In this document: piece by piece, positions 50,668 through 59,993 of the stretch
Numbering within the stretch: position 1 is the first letter of the stretch
How the letters are laid out: the number at the start of each line of letters is the position of its first letter
Origin: Pseudocitrobacter cyperus
GTDB taxonomy: Bacteria > Pseudomonadota > Gammaproteobacteria > Enterobacterales > Enterobacteriaceae
Assembly: GCF_039889165.1 (NCBI RefSeq)
Contig: NZ_JAYMYY010000003.1
Span: forward strand, 186,001 to 250,000
Reading direction: 5' to 3'
DNA length: 64,000 nucleotides
Position numbers and translations under genes: made by a program
The notes under the pieces: generated by a model
Database searches by the model: none
Seen by the model: only the letters and a program-made list of their open reading frames with translations
Told to the model about the DNA's origin: nothing

Positions 50668-53421
50668 TCACCCCAACACCTTCTTCGTTTCACGCGTCAC
50701 GTTATCCATCTCATCCAGCAGTTCCAGGAACTCTGGTTCAAGCTCTTCCGCTGGCGTACCGTTACGCAATTGCCCTTCAATCAGATGACACAGATGCTTC
50801 AGGCGCGGCACACCGCTGTAGCCGCAGCTTCCGTGCAATTTATGAATCGCATCCACCAGATTTTCAGGCTTTTCGCCTACCAGTTGCTCTTCAACTTTAT
50901 TTCGCACCTCTGGCAGATAGGCAACCAGCATTTGCAGCATCTCGCGCGCCAAATCGGGTTTATATGCGGCCTGGCGCAGCGCCAACTGCCAGTCGAGCGT
51001 CGTGTTGAGATCGACCGCCGGTTCGACATGTTCGGCCACGACAGGCATTGCCGCGGCATTAAGCCCCGGTTTATAGCGCAACAGAAGATTGCGTAATTTG
51101 CCCTCTTCAATCGGTTTCGCCAGATAGTCGTTCATGCCTGCGCTCAGCAGCTTCTCTTTCTGCCCGGCCATGGCGTGCGCGGTAACGGCAATCACCGGCG
51201 TTTGTTGCTGATGCGGTAGCTGGCGGATCAACTCGCAGGCGCGAATACCATCGATATCCGGCATCTGTATGTCCATCAGAATCAAATCGAACTGCATTTC
51301 ACGGGCGCGTTCGATCGACTGTTGGCCACTTTCGCACAGCTCAACATGTTGCACCTGATCGCTGAGCAGCGCGCCAATCAGCTTCAGGTTGGCCGGGTTA
51401 TCATCGACGGCCATCACGGTCATTGCGATGCGTGGATCCTCCGTCTGATGTTCCAGCACGGGTTGTTCTGTGTGGCAAAGATCCGTTAATGCCGGTAACA
51501 GCCGGGTCGACGTCAGTGGTTTCAGCAAACAAGCCGCCGCGCCCTCTTTTTTCAATGCTTCGGCATCAACCTGCGCATGGCAAGGGAGTGCGAGAAGCAG
51601 ATAGTCAGTCATCGCCCGAGCCTGCGCCAGTTTTGCACGATGGTGTTCCAGGTCGCGTACCGAAACCGGAATCGCCGCCAGCATCATGTCGTAATGCTTA
51701 ACCGGCAGCGCAGAGAATGTCTGACTGTAAATCACTTCCAGCGGCGTTGAGGCCAGCATTTCCAGCGTGGCCTGAGCCGCAGCCGCATTCGCTTCCACAT
51801 ATGCCAGCGTTTTTCCGCTCAGACACTGCGTTGACACACCGTCTGCGGCAACATTGGGGTTGAGATCCAGGTTGATATTGAACCAGAAGGTTGAGCCGCG
51901 ATTCGGCTGACTGTGGAAGGAGATATCCCCGCCCATCTCTTTGACCAGTTTTTGCGTGATAACCAGCCCCAGCCCGGTGCCTCCGTGGCGGCGGGAAATG
52001 CTGGCGTCAGCCTGGCGGAACGCCTGGAACAGCCGGGACTGATCGCGTTCCGGAATACCGATCCCTGTATCGCGGATCTGGACTTCAATCTGAACTTTAT
52101 TGTTACTGAGCGCGCGTTTCTCAACCAGCACGTCAATGTTGCCATGCTCGGTAAACTTAATCGCATTGCCGACCAGGTTGGTGATCACCTGTTGCAGGCG
52201 CAACGGGTCGCCAATCACGTTATCAGGCACATCGTTTTTGATATTAAGCGTTAGCTCCAGCCCCTTGTCGTGAGCCGAGTGGGCGAGTAGCGTCACCACT
52301 TCATCAAGCGAGTTACGCAGCGGGAACGGAATACTTTCCAGAATCAGCTTGCCGGCTTCCAGCTTCGAGAAATCGAGCACGTCGTTGATGATGGCCAGCA
52401 GATTGTTGGCCGAGCGTTCAATGGTGCTGAGGTGGTCGCGCTGTGTCGGGTTAAGCTCGCTTTTCAGCGTCAGGCGGGTGAAGCCAATGACACCGTTGAG
52501 TGGTGTACGTAGCTCGTGGGACATGTTGGCCAGGAACTCAGACTTAATACGCGCCGCTTCCTGGGCGCGTTTTTTCGCCAGATCCAGCTCGACGTTCTGG
52601 ATCTCCATCTGCTCAAGCGTTTCACGCAGGTCAGAGGTCGCCTGGTCAACGTTGTGCTGCATCTCTTCGTGATAAGCCGCCAGCGACATCGCCATCGAGT
52701 TGATGCCATTTTTCAGCATATCCAGCTCGCCGAGCATAAAGCCTTCGACGCGGCTGTCGAGTTGCCCGCGTCGGATGCGGTCAACGGTGTTGACCATGTT
52801 GCGAATCGGCCCGGTGACGTCGCGCATCAGTCGCCAGCCGAAGATCAGCGCAATACCAATACAGAACAGCATCATCACGCTGGAGATGAAAATCTCTTTG
52901 TACTGCTGAAGCCGCACGGAGCGGAGATCCAGTTCCAGCGCCACATAGCCCAGCATATTCACCGGAGTCTTGGCATCTGATTGTGGTGATTCATCCGGCG
53001 AATAGTGTTCGGAAATGATCGGCGTGCGCAGAATCATGATATCGCCGTGGCGCGTAACGCTAAGCCGTCGGGGGAAGGGTTGTCCCGTTGGCAAACGCAG
53101 TTCGGTGGGATCAAGCTGATAGTTTGAGGTGACGAACAGCCTGTTGTGTTCGTCATACACCGAAATCGCCCGCACTATGTCTGAGTGGCGGCGATGCAAT
53201 ACGCTGATGAGCTGGCCAATGGATTCGCGATTTTGCAAATTCATTCCGTATTCGCTGGAGACGGCAAGTGGCTCGATGATACTGGCACCAGCGTCTTCAA
53301 GTTGACGCTGCAGGTCGTTATAGCGGTGAACGACGAAAAAGATGCTGAGCAGTAAACCGATGAGTACGGTCGGGGCCAGGATCAAAATCATCATGCGCGC
53401 ACGCAGGCTGTAGTTGGTCAT
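50668..53421 (-). CDS. barA: Tripartite hybrid sensor kinase BarA
   Basis: 917 residues. BarA senses short-chain carboxylates and phosphorylates UvrY, which turns on csrB/csrC. Order: membrane helix ~10-30, periplasmic region, membrane helix ~178-198, HAMP, HisKA with the phospho-His in FLANMSHELRTPLNGVIGF (~302), HATPase (DTGIGIPERD, GGTGLGLVIT), a degenerate middle part, a receiver with Asp in LILMDIQMPDIDG (~718), and HPt with His in HKLHGSCGYSGVPRLKH (~861). Its downstream target csrB lies 7.5 kb away. It is divergent from rlmD. Confidence 0.97.
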   Translation of the reverse strand: MTNYSLRARMMILILAPTVLIGLLLSIFFVVHRYNDLQRQLEDAGASIIEPLAVSSEYGMNLQNRESIGQLISVLHRRHSDIVRAISVYDEHNRLFVTSNYQLDPTELRLPTGQPFPRRLSVTRHGDIMILRTPIISEHYSPDESPQSDAKTPVNMLGYVALELDLRSVRLQQYKEIFISSVMMLFCIGIALIFGWRLMRDVTGPIRNMVNTVDRIRRGQLDSRVEGFMLGELDMLKNGINSMAMSLAAYHEEMQHNVDQATSDLRETLEQMEIQNVELDLAKKRAQEAARIKSEFLANMSHELRTPLNGVIGFTRLTLKSELNPTQRDHLSTIERSANNLLAIINDVLDFSKLEAGKLILESIPFPLRNSLDEVVTLLAHSAHDKGLELTLNIKNDVPDNVIGDPLRLQQVITNLVGNAIKFTEHGNIDVLVEKRALSNNKVQIEVQIRDTGIGIPERDQSRLFQAFRQADASISRRHGGTGLGLVITQKLVKEMGGDISFHSQPNRGSTFWFNINLDLNPNVAADGVSTQCLSGKTLAYVEANAAAAQATLEMLASTPLEVIYSQTFSALPVKHYDMMLAAIPVSVRDLEHHRAKLAQARAMTDYLLLALPCHAQVDAEALKKEGAAACLLKPLTSTRLLPALTDLCHTEQPVLEHQTEDPRIAMTVMAVDDNPANLKLIGALLSDQVQHVELCESGQQSIERAREMQFDLILMDIQMPDIDGIRACELIRQLPHQQQTPVIAVTAHAMAGQKEKLLSAGMNDYLAKPIEEGKLRNLLLRYKPGLNAAAMPVVAEHVEPAVDLNTTLDWQLALRQAAYKPDLAREMLQMLVAYLPEVRNKVEEQLVGEKPENLVDAIHKLHGSCGYSGVPRLKHLCHLIEGQLRNGTPAEELEPEFLELLDEMDNVTRETKKVLG

Positions 53422-53477
53422 GAAGGTCCGTTGTGGGAGAATCAGGGTAATATGTTTTTTTGAGAAAAATCTCTACG

Positions 53478-54776
53478 ATGGCGCAATTCTACTCTGCAAA
53501 ACGGCGCGTGACGACGCGCCAGATCATAACTGTGACAGTCAGTGACCTTGACCCATTTGGGCAGGGGGTCGCGAGACATAACGGTAAAGCACTATTTATC
53601 AATGGATTGCTTCCTGAAGAACGTGCTGAAATCACCATTACGGAAGATAAAAAACAGTACGCTCGCGGTAAGGTTAAACGTCGATTAAGCGACAGCCCGG
53701 AACGTGAAACGCCTCGTTGTCCCCATTTTGGTGTCTGCGGCGGCTGCCAGCAGCAGCATGCCACTATTGCACTACAGCAGCGCAGCAAGCAGGCTGCACT
53801 GGCGCGTTTGATGAAACGCGAGGTTGAAGAGGTGATTTCGGCGCAGCCCTGGGGCTACCGCCGCCGGGCGCGTCTGAGCCTAAATTATCAGCCGAAAACG
53901 CAGCAATTGCAGATGGGGTTTCGTCAGTCTGGCGCCAACGATATTGTCGATGTAGTGCAATGCCCGGTTTTGGTGCCCGCTCTTGGTGTGTTGCTGGTGC
54001 CGCTGCGTGAATGTCTGAACACATTGCAGAGTAAACGTAGCCTGGGGCACATCGAGTTAGTGAGCGCCGACAACTGCTCATTGATGGTGCTCCGCCATAC
54101 GGCACCGCTCAGCGCGCAGGATAAAGAAAAACTGGAACGCTTTTCGCATTCTTTTGGACTTTCCCTGTATCTCGCGCCAGAAAGCGAGATACTTGAACGC
54201 GTAATCGGTGAAGCTCCCTGGTATTCCTCAGACGGGCTACGCTTAACGTTCAGCCCGCGCGACTTCATCCAGGTGAACGATGGTGTAAACCAGAAAATGG
54301 TTGCCACGGCGCTGGCGTGGCTGGACGTTCAGCCAGACGATCGGGTACTTGACCTCTTTTGCGGCATGGGCAACTTTACGCTGCCGCTGGCAAAACGCGC
54401 AGCCAGCGTGATTGGTGTCGAGGGGGTTCCGGCGCTGGTAGCGAAAGGGCAGGAAAATGCCGCGTTCAATCAGTTACAGAATGTCACGTTTTTCCATGAG
54501 AATCTGGAAGAGGATGTGACCCGTCAAAGCTGGGCGAAGCACGGCTTTGACAAAATTTTACTCGACCCTGCCCGCGCAGGAGCGCCAGGTGTGATGCAAC
54601 ATATTCTAAAATTATCCCCTGCGCGGATTGTGTATGTCTCCTGCAACCCGGCAACGCTGGCGCGTGATAGCGAGGCGCTGTTAAGTGCGGGGTACCAAAT
54701 TCAGCGTATGGCAATGCTTGATATGTTCCCGCACACTGGGCATCTGGAATCGATGGTGTTGTTTGAGCGTAAGTAA
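53478..54776 (+). CDS. rlmD: 23S rRNA m5U1939 methyltransferase RlmD
   Basis: 432 residues from ATG 53478 (MAQFYSAKRRVTTRQ); an ATG six codons upstream is not used in the family. It uses SAM to methylate U1939 of 23S rRNA. A TRAM RNA-binding domain covers ~10-70. The [4Fe-4S] cluster ligands are CPHFGVCGGCQQQH (three Cys) and CPVLVP. The SAM motif is VLDLFCGMGNFTLPLA, and the catalytic Cys is in YVSCNPATLARD (~390). relA follows after 50 bases with a hairpin between. Confidence 0.96.
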   Translation: MAQFYSAKRRVTTRQIITVTVSDLDPFGQGVARHNGKALFINGLLPEERAEITITEDKKQYARGKVKRRLSDSPERETPRCPHFGVCGGCQQQHATIALQQRSKQAALARLMKREVEEVISAQPWGYRRRARLSLNYQPKTQQLQMGFRQSGANDIVDVVQCPVLVPALGVLLVPLRECLNTLQSKRSLGHIELVSADNCSLMVLRHTAPLSAQDKEKLERFSHSFGLSLYLAPESEILERVIGEAPWYSSDGLRLTFSPRDFIQVNDGVNQKMVATALAWLDVQPDDRVLDLFCGMGNFTLPLAKRAASVIGVEGVPALVAKGQENAAFNQLQNVTFFHENLEEDVTRQSWAKHGFDKILLDPARAGAPGVMQHILKLSPARIVYVSCNPATLARDSEALLSAGYQIQRMAMLDMFPHTGHLESMVLFERK

Positions 54777-54784
54777 TAATCGCG

Positions 54785-54804
54785 GCTTGCCGACTTCGGC
54801 AGGC
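54785..54804 (+). other. Hairpin between rlmD and relA
   Basis: GCTTGCCG/CGGCAGGC (one G-T pair) with a 4-base loop, in the 50-base gap. There is no T run; it is a likely mRNA processing or partial terminator structure. Confidence 0.5.
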
Positions 54805-54826
54805 CCGGTCCGTTAAGGAGAGGACA

Positions 54827-57061
54827 ATGGTTGCGGTAAGAAGTGCACATCTAAATAAAGCTGGTGAGTTTGACTCACAAAAATGGATCTCAAGCCTGGG
54901 AATTACCAGCCAGCAGTCGTGTGAGCGCTTAGCCGAGACCTGGGATTATTGTCGACAGCACACACAGGATCACCCGGATGCCGAGCTGCTGCTCTGGCGT
55001 GGGGTTGAGATGGTGGAAATTCTGTCGATGCTCAGCATGGATAACGATACCCTGCGCGCGGCCTTACTGTTCCCGTTAGTGGATGCTAACGTCGTCTCTG
55101 AAGAGGTGCTTGCCGAAAGCGCCGGAAAATCAGTGGTGACGTTAATCCACGGCGTGCGCGATATGGCGGCAATACGCCAGTTGAAAGCCACCCATACCGA
55201 TTCCGTGTCGTCCGATCAGGTCGATAACGTGCGCCGCATGCTGCTGGCGATGGTTGACGACTTCCGTTGCGTGGTCATTAAACTGGCTGAACGTATCGCG
55301 CACCTGCGCGAAGTGAAAGACGCGCCGGAAGATGAACGCGTACTGGCGGCGAAAGAGTGCACCAACATCTACGCGCCGCTGGCTAACCGACTCGGTATCG
55401 GCCAGCTCAAGTGGGAGCTGGAAGATTACTGCTTCCGCTATCTGCACCCGGCGGAATATAAGCGCATTGCCAAACTGCTGCATGAACGTCGTATTGACCG
55501 CGAACACTATATTGCTGAGTTCGTGGGGCATCTGCGCGCCGAAATGAAAACCGAAGGTGTGAAAGCGGAAGTGTATGGCCGGCCGAAACACATCTACAGC
55601 ATCTGGCGCAAAATGCAGAAAAAACAGCTCGCCTTCGATGAGTTGTTTGACGTGCGCGCAGTGCGTATCGTCGCTGAACGCTTGCAGGACTGCTACGCCG
55701 CTCTGGGGATAGTACATACTCACTATCGCCACCTGCCGGATGAGTTTGACGACTACGTTGCCAACCCAAAACCGAACGGCTATCAGTCGATCCACACCGT
55801 GGTGCTGGGGCCTGGCGGCAAAACGATTGAGATTCAGATTCGCACCAAACAGATGCACGAGGATGCAGAACTGGGCGTCGCCGCGCACTGGAAATACAAA
55901 GAGGGCACGGCGGCGCCTGGCCCGCGTAGCGGTCATGAAGATCGCATCGCCTGGCTGCGTAAGCTGATTGCGTGGCAGGAGGAGATGGCTGACTCCGGCG
56001 AAATGCTCGACGAAGTGCGCAGCCAGGTCTTTGACGACCGCGTGTATGTGTTTACGCCGAAAGGCGACGTGGTGGATCTACCGGCGGGCTCGACGCCGCT
56101 TGATTTCGCCTACCACATCCACAGCGATGTCGGCCACCGTTGCATCGGCGCGAAAATAGGCGGGCGCATCGTGCCGTTCACCTATCAGTTGCAGATGGGC
56201 GATCAGATTGAAATCATCACCCAGAAGCAGCCGAACCCGAGCCGTGACTGGCTGAACCCGAACCTGGGTTACGTCACCACCAGCCGCGGGCGTTCGAAAA
56301 TCCACGCCTGGTTCCGTAAACAGGATCGCGACAAGAACGTGCTTGCCGGGCGTCAGATCCTCGATGACGAACTGGAGCATCTGGGAATCAGCCTGAAAGA
56401 AGCCGAAAAACATCTGCTGCCGCGCTACAACTTCAACGATGTGGAAGAGTTGTTAGCGGCGATTGGCGGCGGTGATATTCGCCTTAATCAGATGGTTAAC
56501 TTCCTGCAGGCGCAGTTCAACAAACCAAGCGCGGCAGAAGAAGATGCGGCGGCGCTGAAGCAATTGCAGCAGAAAACCTACGCGCCGCAAAACCGCAGCA
56601 AAGATAATGGCCGCGTGGTGGTGGAAGGCGTTGGCAACCTGATGCACCACATCGCCCGCTGCTGCCAGCCGATCCCGGGGGATGAGATCGTCGGTTTTAT
56701 CACTCAGGGGCGTGGCATTTCTGTGCACCGTGCCGACTGCGAACAACTGGTCGAACTGCGAGCGCATGCGCCAGAACGCCTGGTGGATGCCGTTTGGGGA
56801 GAGAGCTACTCGGCGGGCTACTCGCTGGTGGTTCGCGTCACGGCGAATGACCGTAGCGGCCTGCTGCGTGACATCACCACCATTCTTGCCAACGAGAAGG
56901 TCAATGTGCTGGGCGTAGCCAGCCGCAGCGATACCAAACAGCAGATGGCGACTATCGATATGACGATTGAGATCTACAACTTACAAGTGCTGGGGCGCGT
57001 ACTCGGCAAGCTCAATCAGGTGCCGGATGTGATTGACGCGCGGCGGTTGCACGGCGGTTAA
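54827..57061 (+). CDS. relA: (p)ppGpp synthase RelA (GTP pyrophosphokinase)
   Basis: 744 residues, E. coli length. It makes (p)ppGpp on ribosomes stalled with uncharged tRNA. Domain order: pseudo-HD hydrolase domain (1-~180) lacking the HDxxED motif (FPLVDANVVSEE instead); synthetase domain with YGRPKHIYSIWRKM and NPKPNGYQSIHTVVLGPGG (~240-330); TGS (VYVFTPKGDVVDLPAGSTPL, ~405-470); helical region; zinc/RIS region with HHIARCCQPIPGDEI; and C-terminal ACT (~665-744). It is therefore synthase-only. Confidence 0.98.
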   Translation: MVAVRSAHLNKAGEFDSQKWISSLGITSQQSCERLAETWDYCRQHTQDHPDAELLLWRGVEMVEILSMLSMDNDTLRAALLFPLVDANVVSEEVLAESAGKSVVTLIHGVRDMAAIRQLKATHTDSVSSDQVDNVRRMLLAMVDDFRCVVIKLAERIAHLREVKDAPEDERVLAAKECTNIYAPLANRLGIGQLKWELEDYCFRYLHPAEYKRIAKLLHERRIDREHYIAEFVGHLRAEMKTEGVKAEVYGRPKHIYSIWRKMQKKQLAFDELFDVRAVRIVAERLQDCYAALGIVHTHYRHLPDEFDDYVANPKPNGYQSIHTVVLGPGGKTIEIQIRTKQMHEDAELGVAAHWKYKEGTAAPGPRSGHEDRIAWLRKLIAWQEEMADSGEMLDEVRSQVFDDRVYVFTPKGDVVDLPAGSTPLDFAYHIHSDVGHRCIGAKIGGRIVPFTYQLQMGDQIEIITQKQPNPSRDWLNPNLGYVTTSRGRSKIHAWFRKQDRDKNVLAGRQILDDELEHLGISLKEAEKHLLPRYNFNDVEELLAAIGGGDIRLNQMVNFLQAQFNKPSAAEEDAAALKQLQQKTYAPQNRSKDNGRVVVEGVGNLMHHIARCCQPIPGDEIVGFITQGRGISVHRADCEQLVELRAHAPERLVDAVWGESYSAGYSLVVRVTANDRSGLLRDITTILANEKVNVLGVASRSDTKQQMATIDMTIEIYNLQVLGRVLGKLNQVPDVIDARRLHGG

Positions 57062-57071
57062 TTCAATATGC

Positions 57072-57103
57072 AGGCCGGATAGCGACTTCGTCTTATCCGG
57101 CCT
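57072..57103. repeat. REP palindrome between relA and mazG
   Basis: AGGCCGGATA (57072-57081) and TATCCGGCCT (57094-57103) form a 10-bp REP stem with a 12-base loop. It fills most of the 71-base gap where E. coli has the mazEF toxin-antitoxin pair. Confidence 0.85.
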
Positions 57104-57132
57104 CGCTCTCTTCACTTTTCCAGGATGTTTAC

Positions 57133-57924
57133 ATGGATCCAATCACTCGTCTACTCACCATTATGCAGCGCCTGCGCGACCCGCAAAGCGGCTGCCCGTG
57201 GGATAAAGAACAAACTTACAGCACCATCGCCCCCTACACCCTTGAAGAGACCTATGAAGTGCTCGACGCCATCGCCCGCGAAGACTTTGACGATCTGCGC
57301 GGCGAGCTGGGCGACCTGTTATTCCAGGTGGTTTTTTACGCACAAATGGCTCAGGAAGAGGGGCGTTTTGACTTCAATGATATCTGTACGGCCATCAGCG
57401 ACAAACTGGAGCGGCGTCACCCGCATATTTTCGCTGATGCCACCGCGGGAAACAGCCGCGAAGTGCTGGCTCGCTGGGAGGAAATAAAAACCGCTGAACG
57501 TGCTGAAAAAGCACAAACGTCGGCGCTGGATGACATTCCCCATAGTTTCCCGGCGCTGATGCGCGCGCACAAAATTCAAAAGCGTTGCTCTGCGGTCGGC
57601 TTCGACTGGACGACGCTCGGCCCGGTACTGGACAAAGTACATGAAGAAATCGACGAAGTGATGCACGAAGCGAAGCAGGCTGTTGTCGACGAAGCCAAAC
57701 TGGAGGAAGAGGTGGGCGACTTACTGTTTGCCACCGTCAATCTCTCTCGCCATTTAGGCGTAAAAGCCGAAACTGCGCTGCAAAAGGCGAACCTCAAATT
57801 TGAGCGTCGTTTTCGTGAAGTTGAGCGAATTGTCGCCGCCAGAGGCCTGGAAATGACCGGAGTCGATCTGAATACGATGGAAGAGGTCTGGCAAGAGGTA
57901 AAACGACAGGAAACTGATCTCTAA
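57133..57924 (+). CDS. mazG: Nucleoside triphosphate pyrophosphohydrolase MazG
   Basis: 263 residues with two MazG helical domains. It hydrolyses NTPs and dNTPs to monophosphates and limits (p)ppGpp in starved E. coli. The magnesium-binding EExx(E/D) motifs are visible in the first (EETYEVLDAI, ELGDLLFQVVFYAQ) and second (EEIDEVMHEAK, EEVGDLLFATVNLSRHLG) halves; the second is the catalytic one. The name comes from the mazEF operon, but mazE and mazF are absent here. Confidence 0.96.
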   Translation: MDPITRLLTIMQRLRDPQSGCPWDKEQTYSTIAPYTLEETYEVLDAIAREDFDDLRGELGDLLFQVVFYAQMAQEEGRFDFNDICTAISDKLERRHPHIFADATAGNSREVLARWEEIKTAERAEKAQTSALDDIPHSFPALMRAHKIQKRCSAVGFDWTTLGPVLDKVHEEIDEVMHEAKQAVVDEAKLEEEVGDLLFATVNLSRHLGVKAETALQKANLKFERRFREVERIVAARGLEMTGVDLNTMEEVWQEVKRQETDL

Positions 57925-58273
57925 GGGAATTTCGCGATCAAGCGCAATTTGTGTGATTTTTTAAATGACAAGCGCTTGATTTGCGTCAAAAACATTTAGC
58001 CAAAAGCGGCTATTTTCTCACTCCTTATCTCTGTTGAGACTCCGTGCTGAGACGCGTTCGTCACTTATTCGTGAGACATCAAGGCGATAATGGAGTAATT
58101 CCCCCGGATAATAGCAGTGCAATGCCCTGTAAAATCCGGAGAAAACCAACATTAACGCGGCCTGAAGAACATAGGGGAGGGAGAATGAAAGTTTGTGGCG
58201 CTCGTTATGTTCGGGTATACTGTTTTCCCGTCCTGGTTATTCCATCGTTTCACCCTAACTTCTCAGGTTCAGC
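57925..58273 (+). promoter_or_regulatory. pyrG upstream region with sigma-70 promoter
   Basis: 349 bases with no convincing gene; the 77-codon frame starting at 58044 has no family features. A strong promoter is visible: TTGTGG (58193-58198), 17-base spacer, TATACT (58216-58221). It gives a leader of about 45 bases. A small hairpin TAGCC/GGCTA followed by TTTT (57997-58016) may end the mazG transcript. Confidence 0.7.
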
Positions 58274-59911
58274 ATGACAACGAACTATATTTTTGTGACC
58301 GGCGGGGTCGTATCCTCTCTGGGTAAAGGCATTGCCGCAGCCTCCCTGGCAGCCATTCTTGAAGCCCGTGGCCTCAACGTAACCATGATGAAACTGGATC
58401 CGTACATCAACGTCGATCCAGGCACCATGAGCCCGATCCAACACGGCGAAGTGTTCGTTACTGAAGACGGCGCAGAAACCGATCTGGACCTGGGGCACTA
58501 CGAGCGTTTCATCCGCACCAAAATGAGCCGCCGTAACAACTTCACCACCGGTCGTATCTACTCAGACGTTCTGCGCAAAGAGCGCCGTGGCGACTATCTT
58601 GGCGCGACCGTTCAGGTTATTCCACACATTACTAACGCCATTAAAGAGCGCGTCCTTGCGGGCGGCGAAGGCCATGATGTAGTGCTGGTTGAAATCGGTG
58701 GTACTGTCGGTGATATCGAATCTCTGCCGTTCCTTGAAGCGATTCGCCAGTTGGCGGTGGATATCGGCCGTGAACACGCGCTGTTCATGCACCTGACTCT
58801 GGTGCCTTATCTGGCGGCTGCGGGTGAAGTCAAAACCAAACCGACTCAGCACTCTGTAAAAGAGTTGCTGTCCATCGGTATTCAGCCAGACATTCTGGTT
58901 TGCCGCTCCGATCGCGCGATTCCTGCCAACGAACGTGCAAAAATTGCATTGTTCTGTAACGTGCCAGAAAAAGCCGTTATTTCGATGAAAGATGTCGATT
59001 CCATTTATAAAATTCCAGGCCTGTTGAAATCACAGGGGTTGGATGAGTATATTTGTAAACGATTCAGCTTGAACTGTCCGGAAGCTAACCTGTCTGAATG
59101 GGAACAGGTTATCTATGAAGAAGCTAACCCGGCAGGCGAAGTAACGATTGGTATGGTTGGCAAGTACATCGAACTGCCGGATGCCTACAAATCCGTTATC
59201 GAAGCGCTGAAACACGGTGGTCTGAAAAATCGTGTAACCGTCAACATCAAATTGATCGATTCGCAAGATGTTGAAACACGAGGCGTCGAAATCCTGAAAG
59301 ATTTAGATGCTATCCTGATTCCTGGTGGTTTCGGCTACCGTGGTGTCGAAGGTAAGATTGCCACTGCACGCTATGCGCGTGAAAACAATATTCCTTATCT
59401 GGGCATTTGCCTGGGTATGCAGGTTGCGTTGATTGAGTTTGCACGTAATGTGGCGGGTATGGATAACGCCAACTCTACGGAATTTGTGCCAGACTGTAAG
59501 TACCCGGTTGTGGCGCTTATTACCGAGTGGCGTGACGAAGAAGGCAACGTCGAAGTTCGTACTGAGAAGAGCGATCTCGGCGGCACCATGCGCCTCGGCG
59601 CACAGCAGTGCCAGCTCTCCGACGATAGCCTGGTTCGTCAGTTGTACAATGCGCCAACTATCGTTGAGCGTCATCGTCACCGCTACGAAGTCAACAATAT
59701 GCTGTTGAAACAGATTGAAGCTGCAGGTCTGCGCGTTGCGGGCCGTTCCGGGGATGATCAGTTGGTCGAGATCATCGAAGTTCCGAATCATCCGTGGTTC
59801 GTTGCTTGTCAGTTCCATCCGGAGTTTACTTCTACACCTCGTGATGGTCATCCGCTGTTCGCAGGCTTTGTAAAAGCTGCCGGCGAGTACCAGAAGCGTC
59901 AGGCGAAGTAA
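58274..59911 (+). CDS. pyrG: CTP synthase PyrG
   Basis: 545 residues, E. coli length. It converts UTP to CTP with ATP and glutamine. The N-terminal synthetase domain (1-~266) starts TNYIFVTGGVVSSLGKGIAA (nucleotide loop), with KLDPYINVDPGTMSP and the metal-binding IGGTVGDIESLPF. The class I glutamine amidotransferase domain has the nucleophile Cys in LGICLGMQVA (~379) and the His/Glu pair in CQFHPEFTS (~515/517). eno follows after 82 bases, as in E. coli. Confidence 0.98.
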   Translation: MTTNYIFVTGGVVSSLGKGIAAASLAAILEARGLNVTMMKLDPYINVDPGTMSPIQHGEVFVTEDGAETDLDLGHYERFIRTKMSRRNNFTTGRIYSDVLRKERRGDYLGATVQVIPHITNAIKERVLAGGEGHDVVLVEIGGTVGDIESLPFLEAIRQLAVDIGREHALFMHLTLVPYLAAAGEVKTKPTQHSVKELLSIGIQPDILVCRSDRAIPANERAKIALFCNVPEKAVISMKDVDSIYKIPGLLKSQGLDEYICKRFSLNCPEANLSEWEQVIYEEANPAGEVTIGMVGKYIELPDAYKSVIEALKHGGLKNRVTVNIKLIDSQDVETRGVEILKDLDAILIPGGFGYRGVEGKIATARYARENNIPYLGICLGMQVALIEFARNVAGMDNANSTEFVPDCKYPVVALITEWRDEEGNVEVRTEKSDLGGTMRLGAQQCQLSDDSLVRQLYNAPTIVERHRHRYEVNNMLLKQIEAAGLRVAGRSGDDQLVEIIEVPNHPWFVACQFHPEFTSTPRDGHPLFAGFVKAAGEYQKRQAK

Positions 59912-59930
59912 GTAAAAAAGTTAGAACGGC

Positions 59931-59950
59931 AACGCCCCATGAGGGGCGTT
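59931..59950 (+). other. Hairpin between pyrG and eno
   Basis: AACGCCCC/GGGGCGTT, 8-bp perfect stem, 4-base loop, followed by a T-rich stretch. It is a possible attenuator or mRNA processing point between pyrG and eno. Confidence 0.6.
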
Positions 59951-59993
59951 GTTTGTCTGGAGTTTTAGTTTAACTTGTACTGAGGAAAACCTA

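Noticed and set aside
58044..58277. 77-codon frame before pyrG
   Set aside because: Overlaps the pyrG promoter and the pyrG start; no conserved features.
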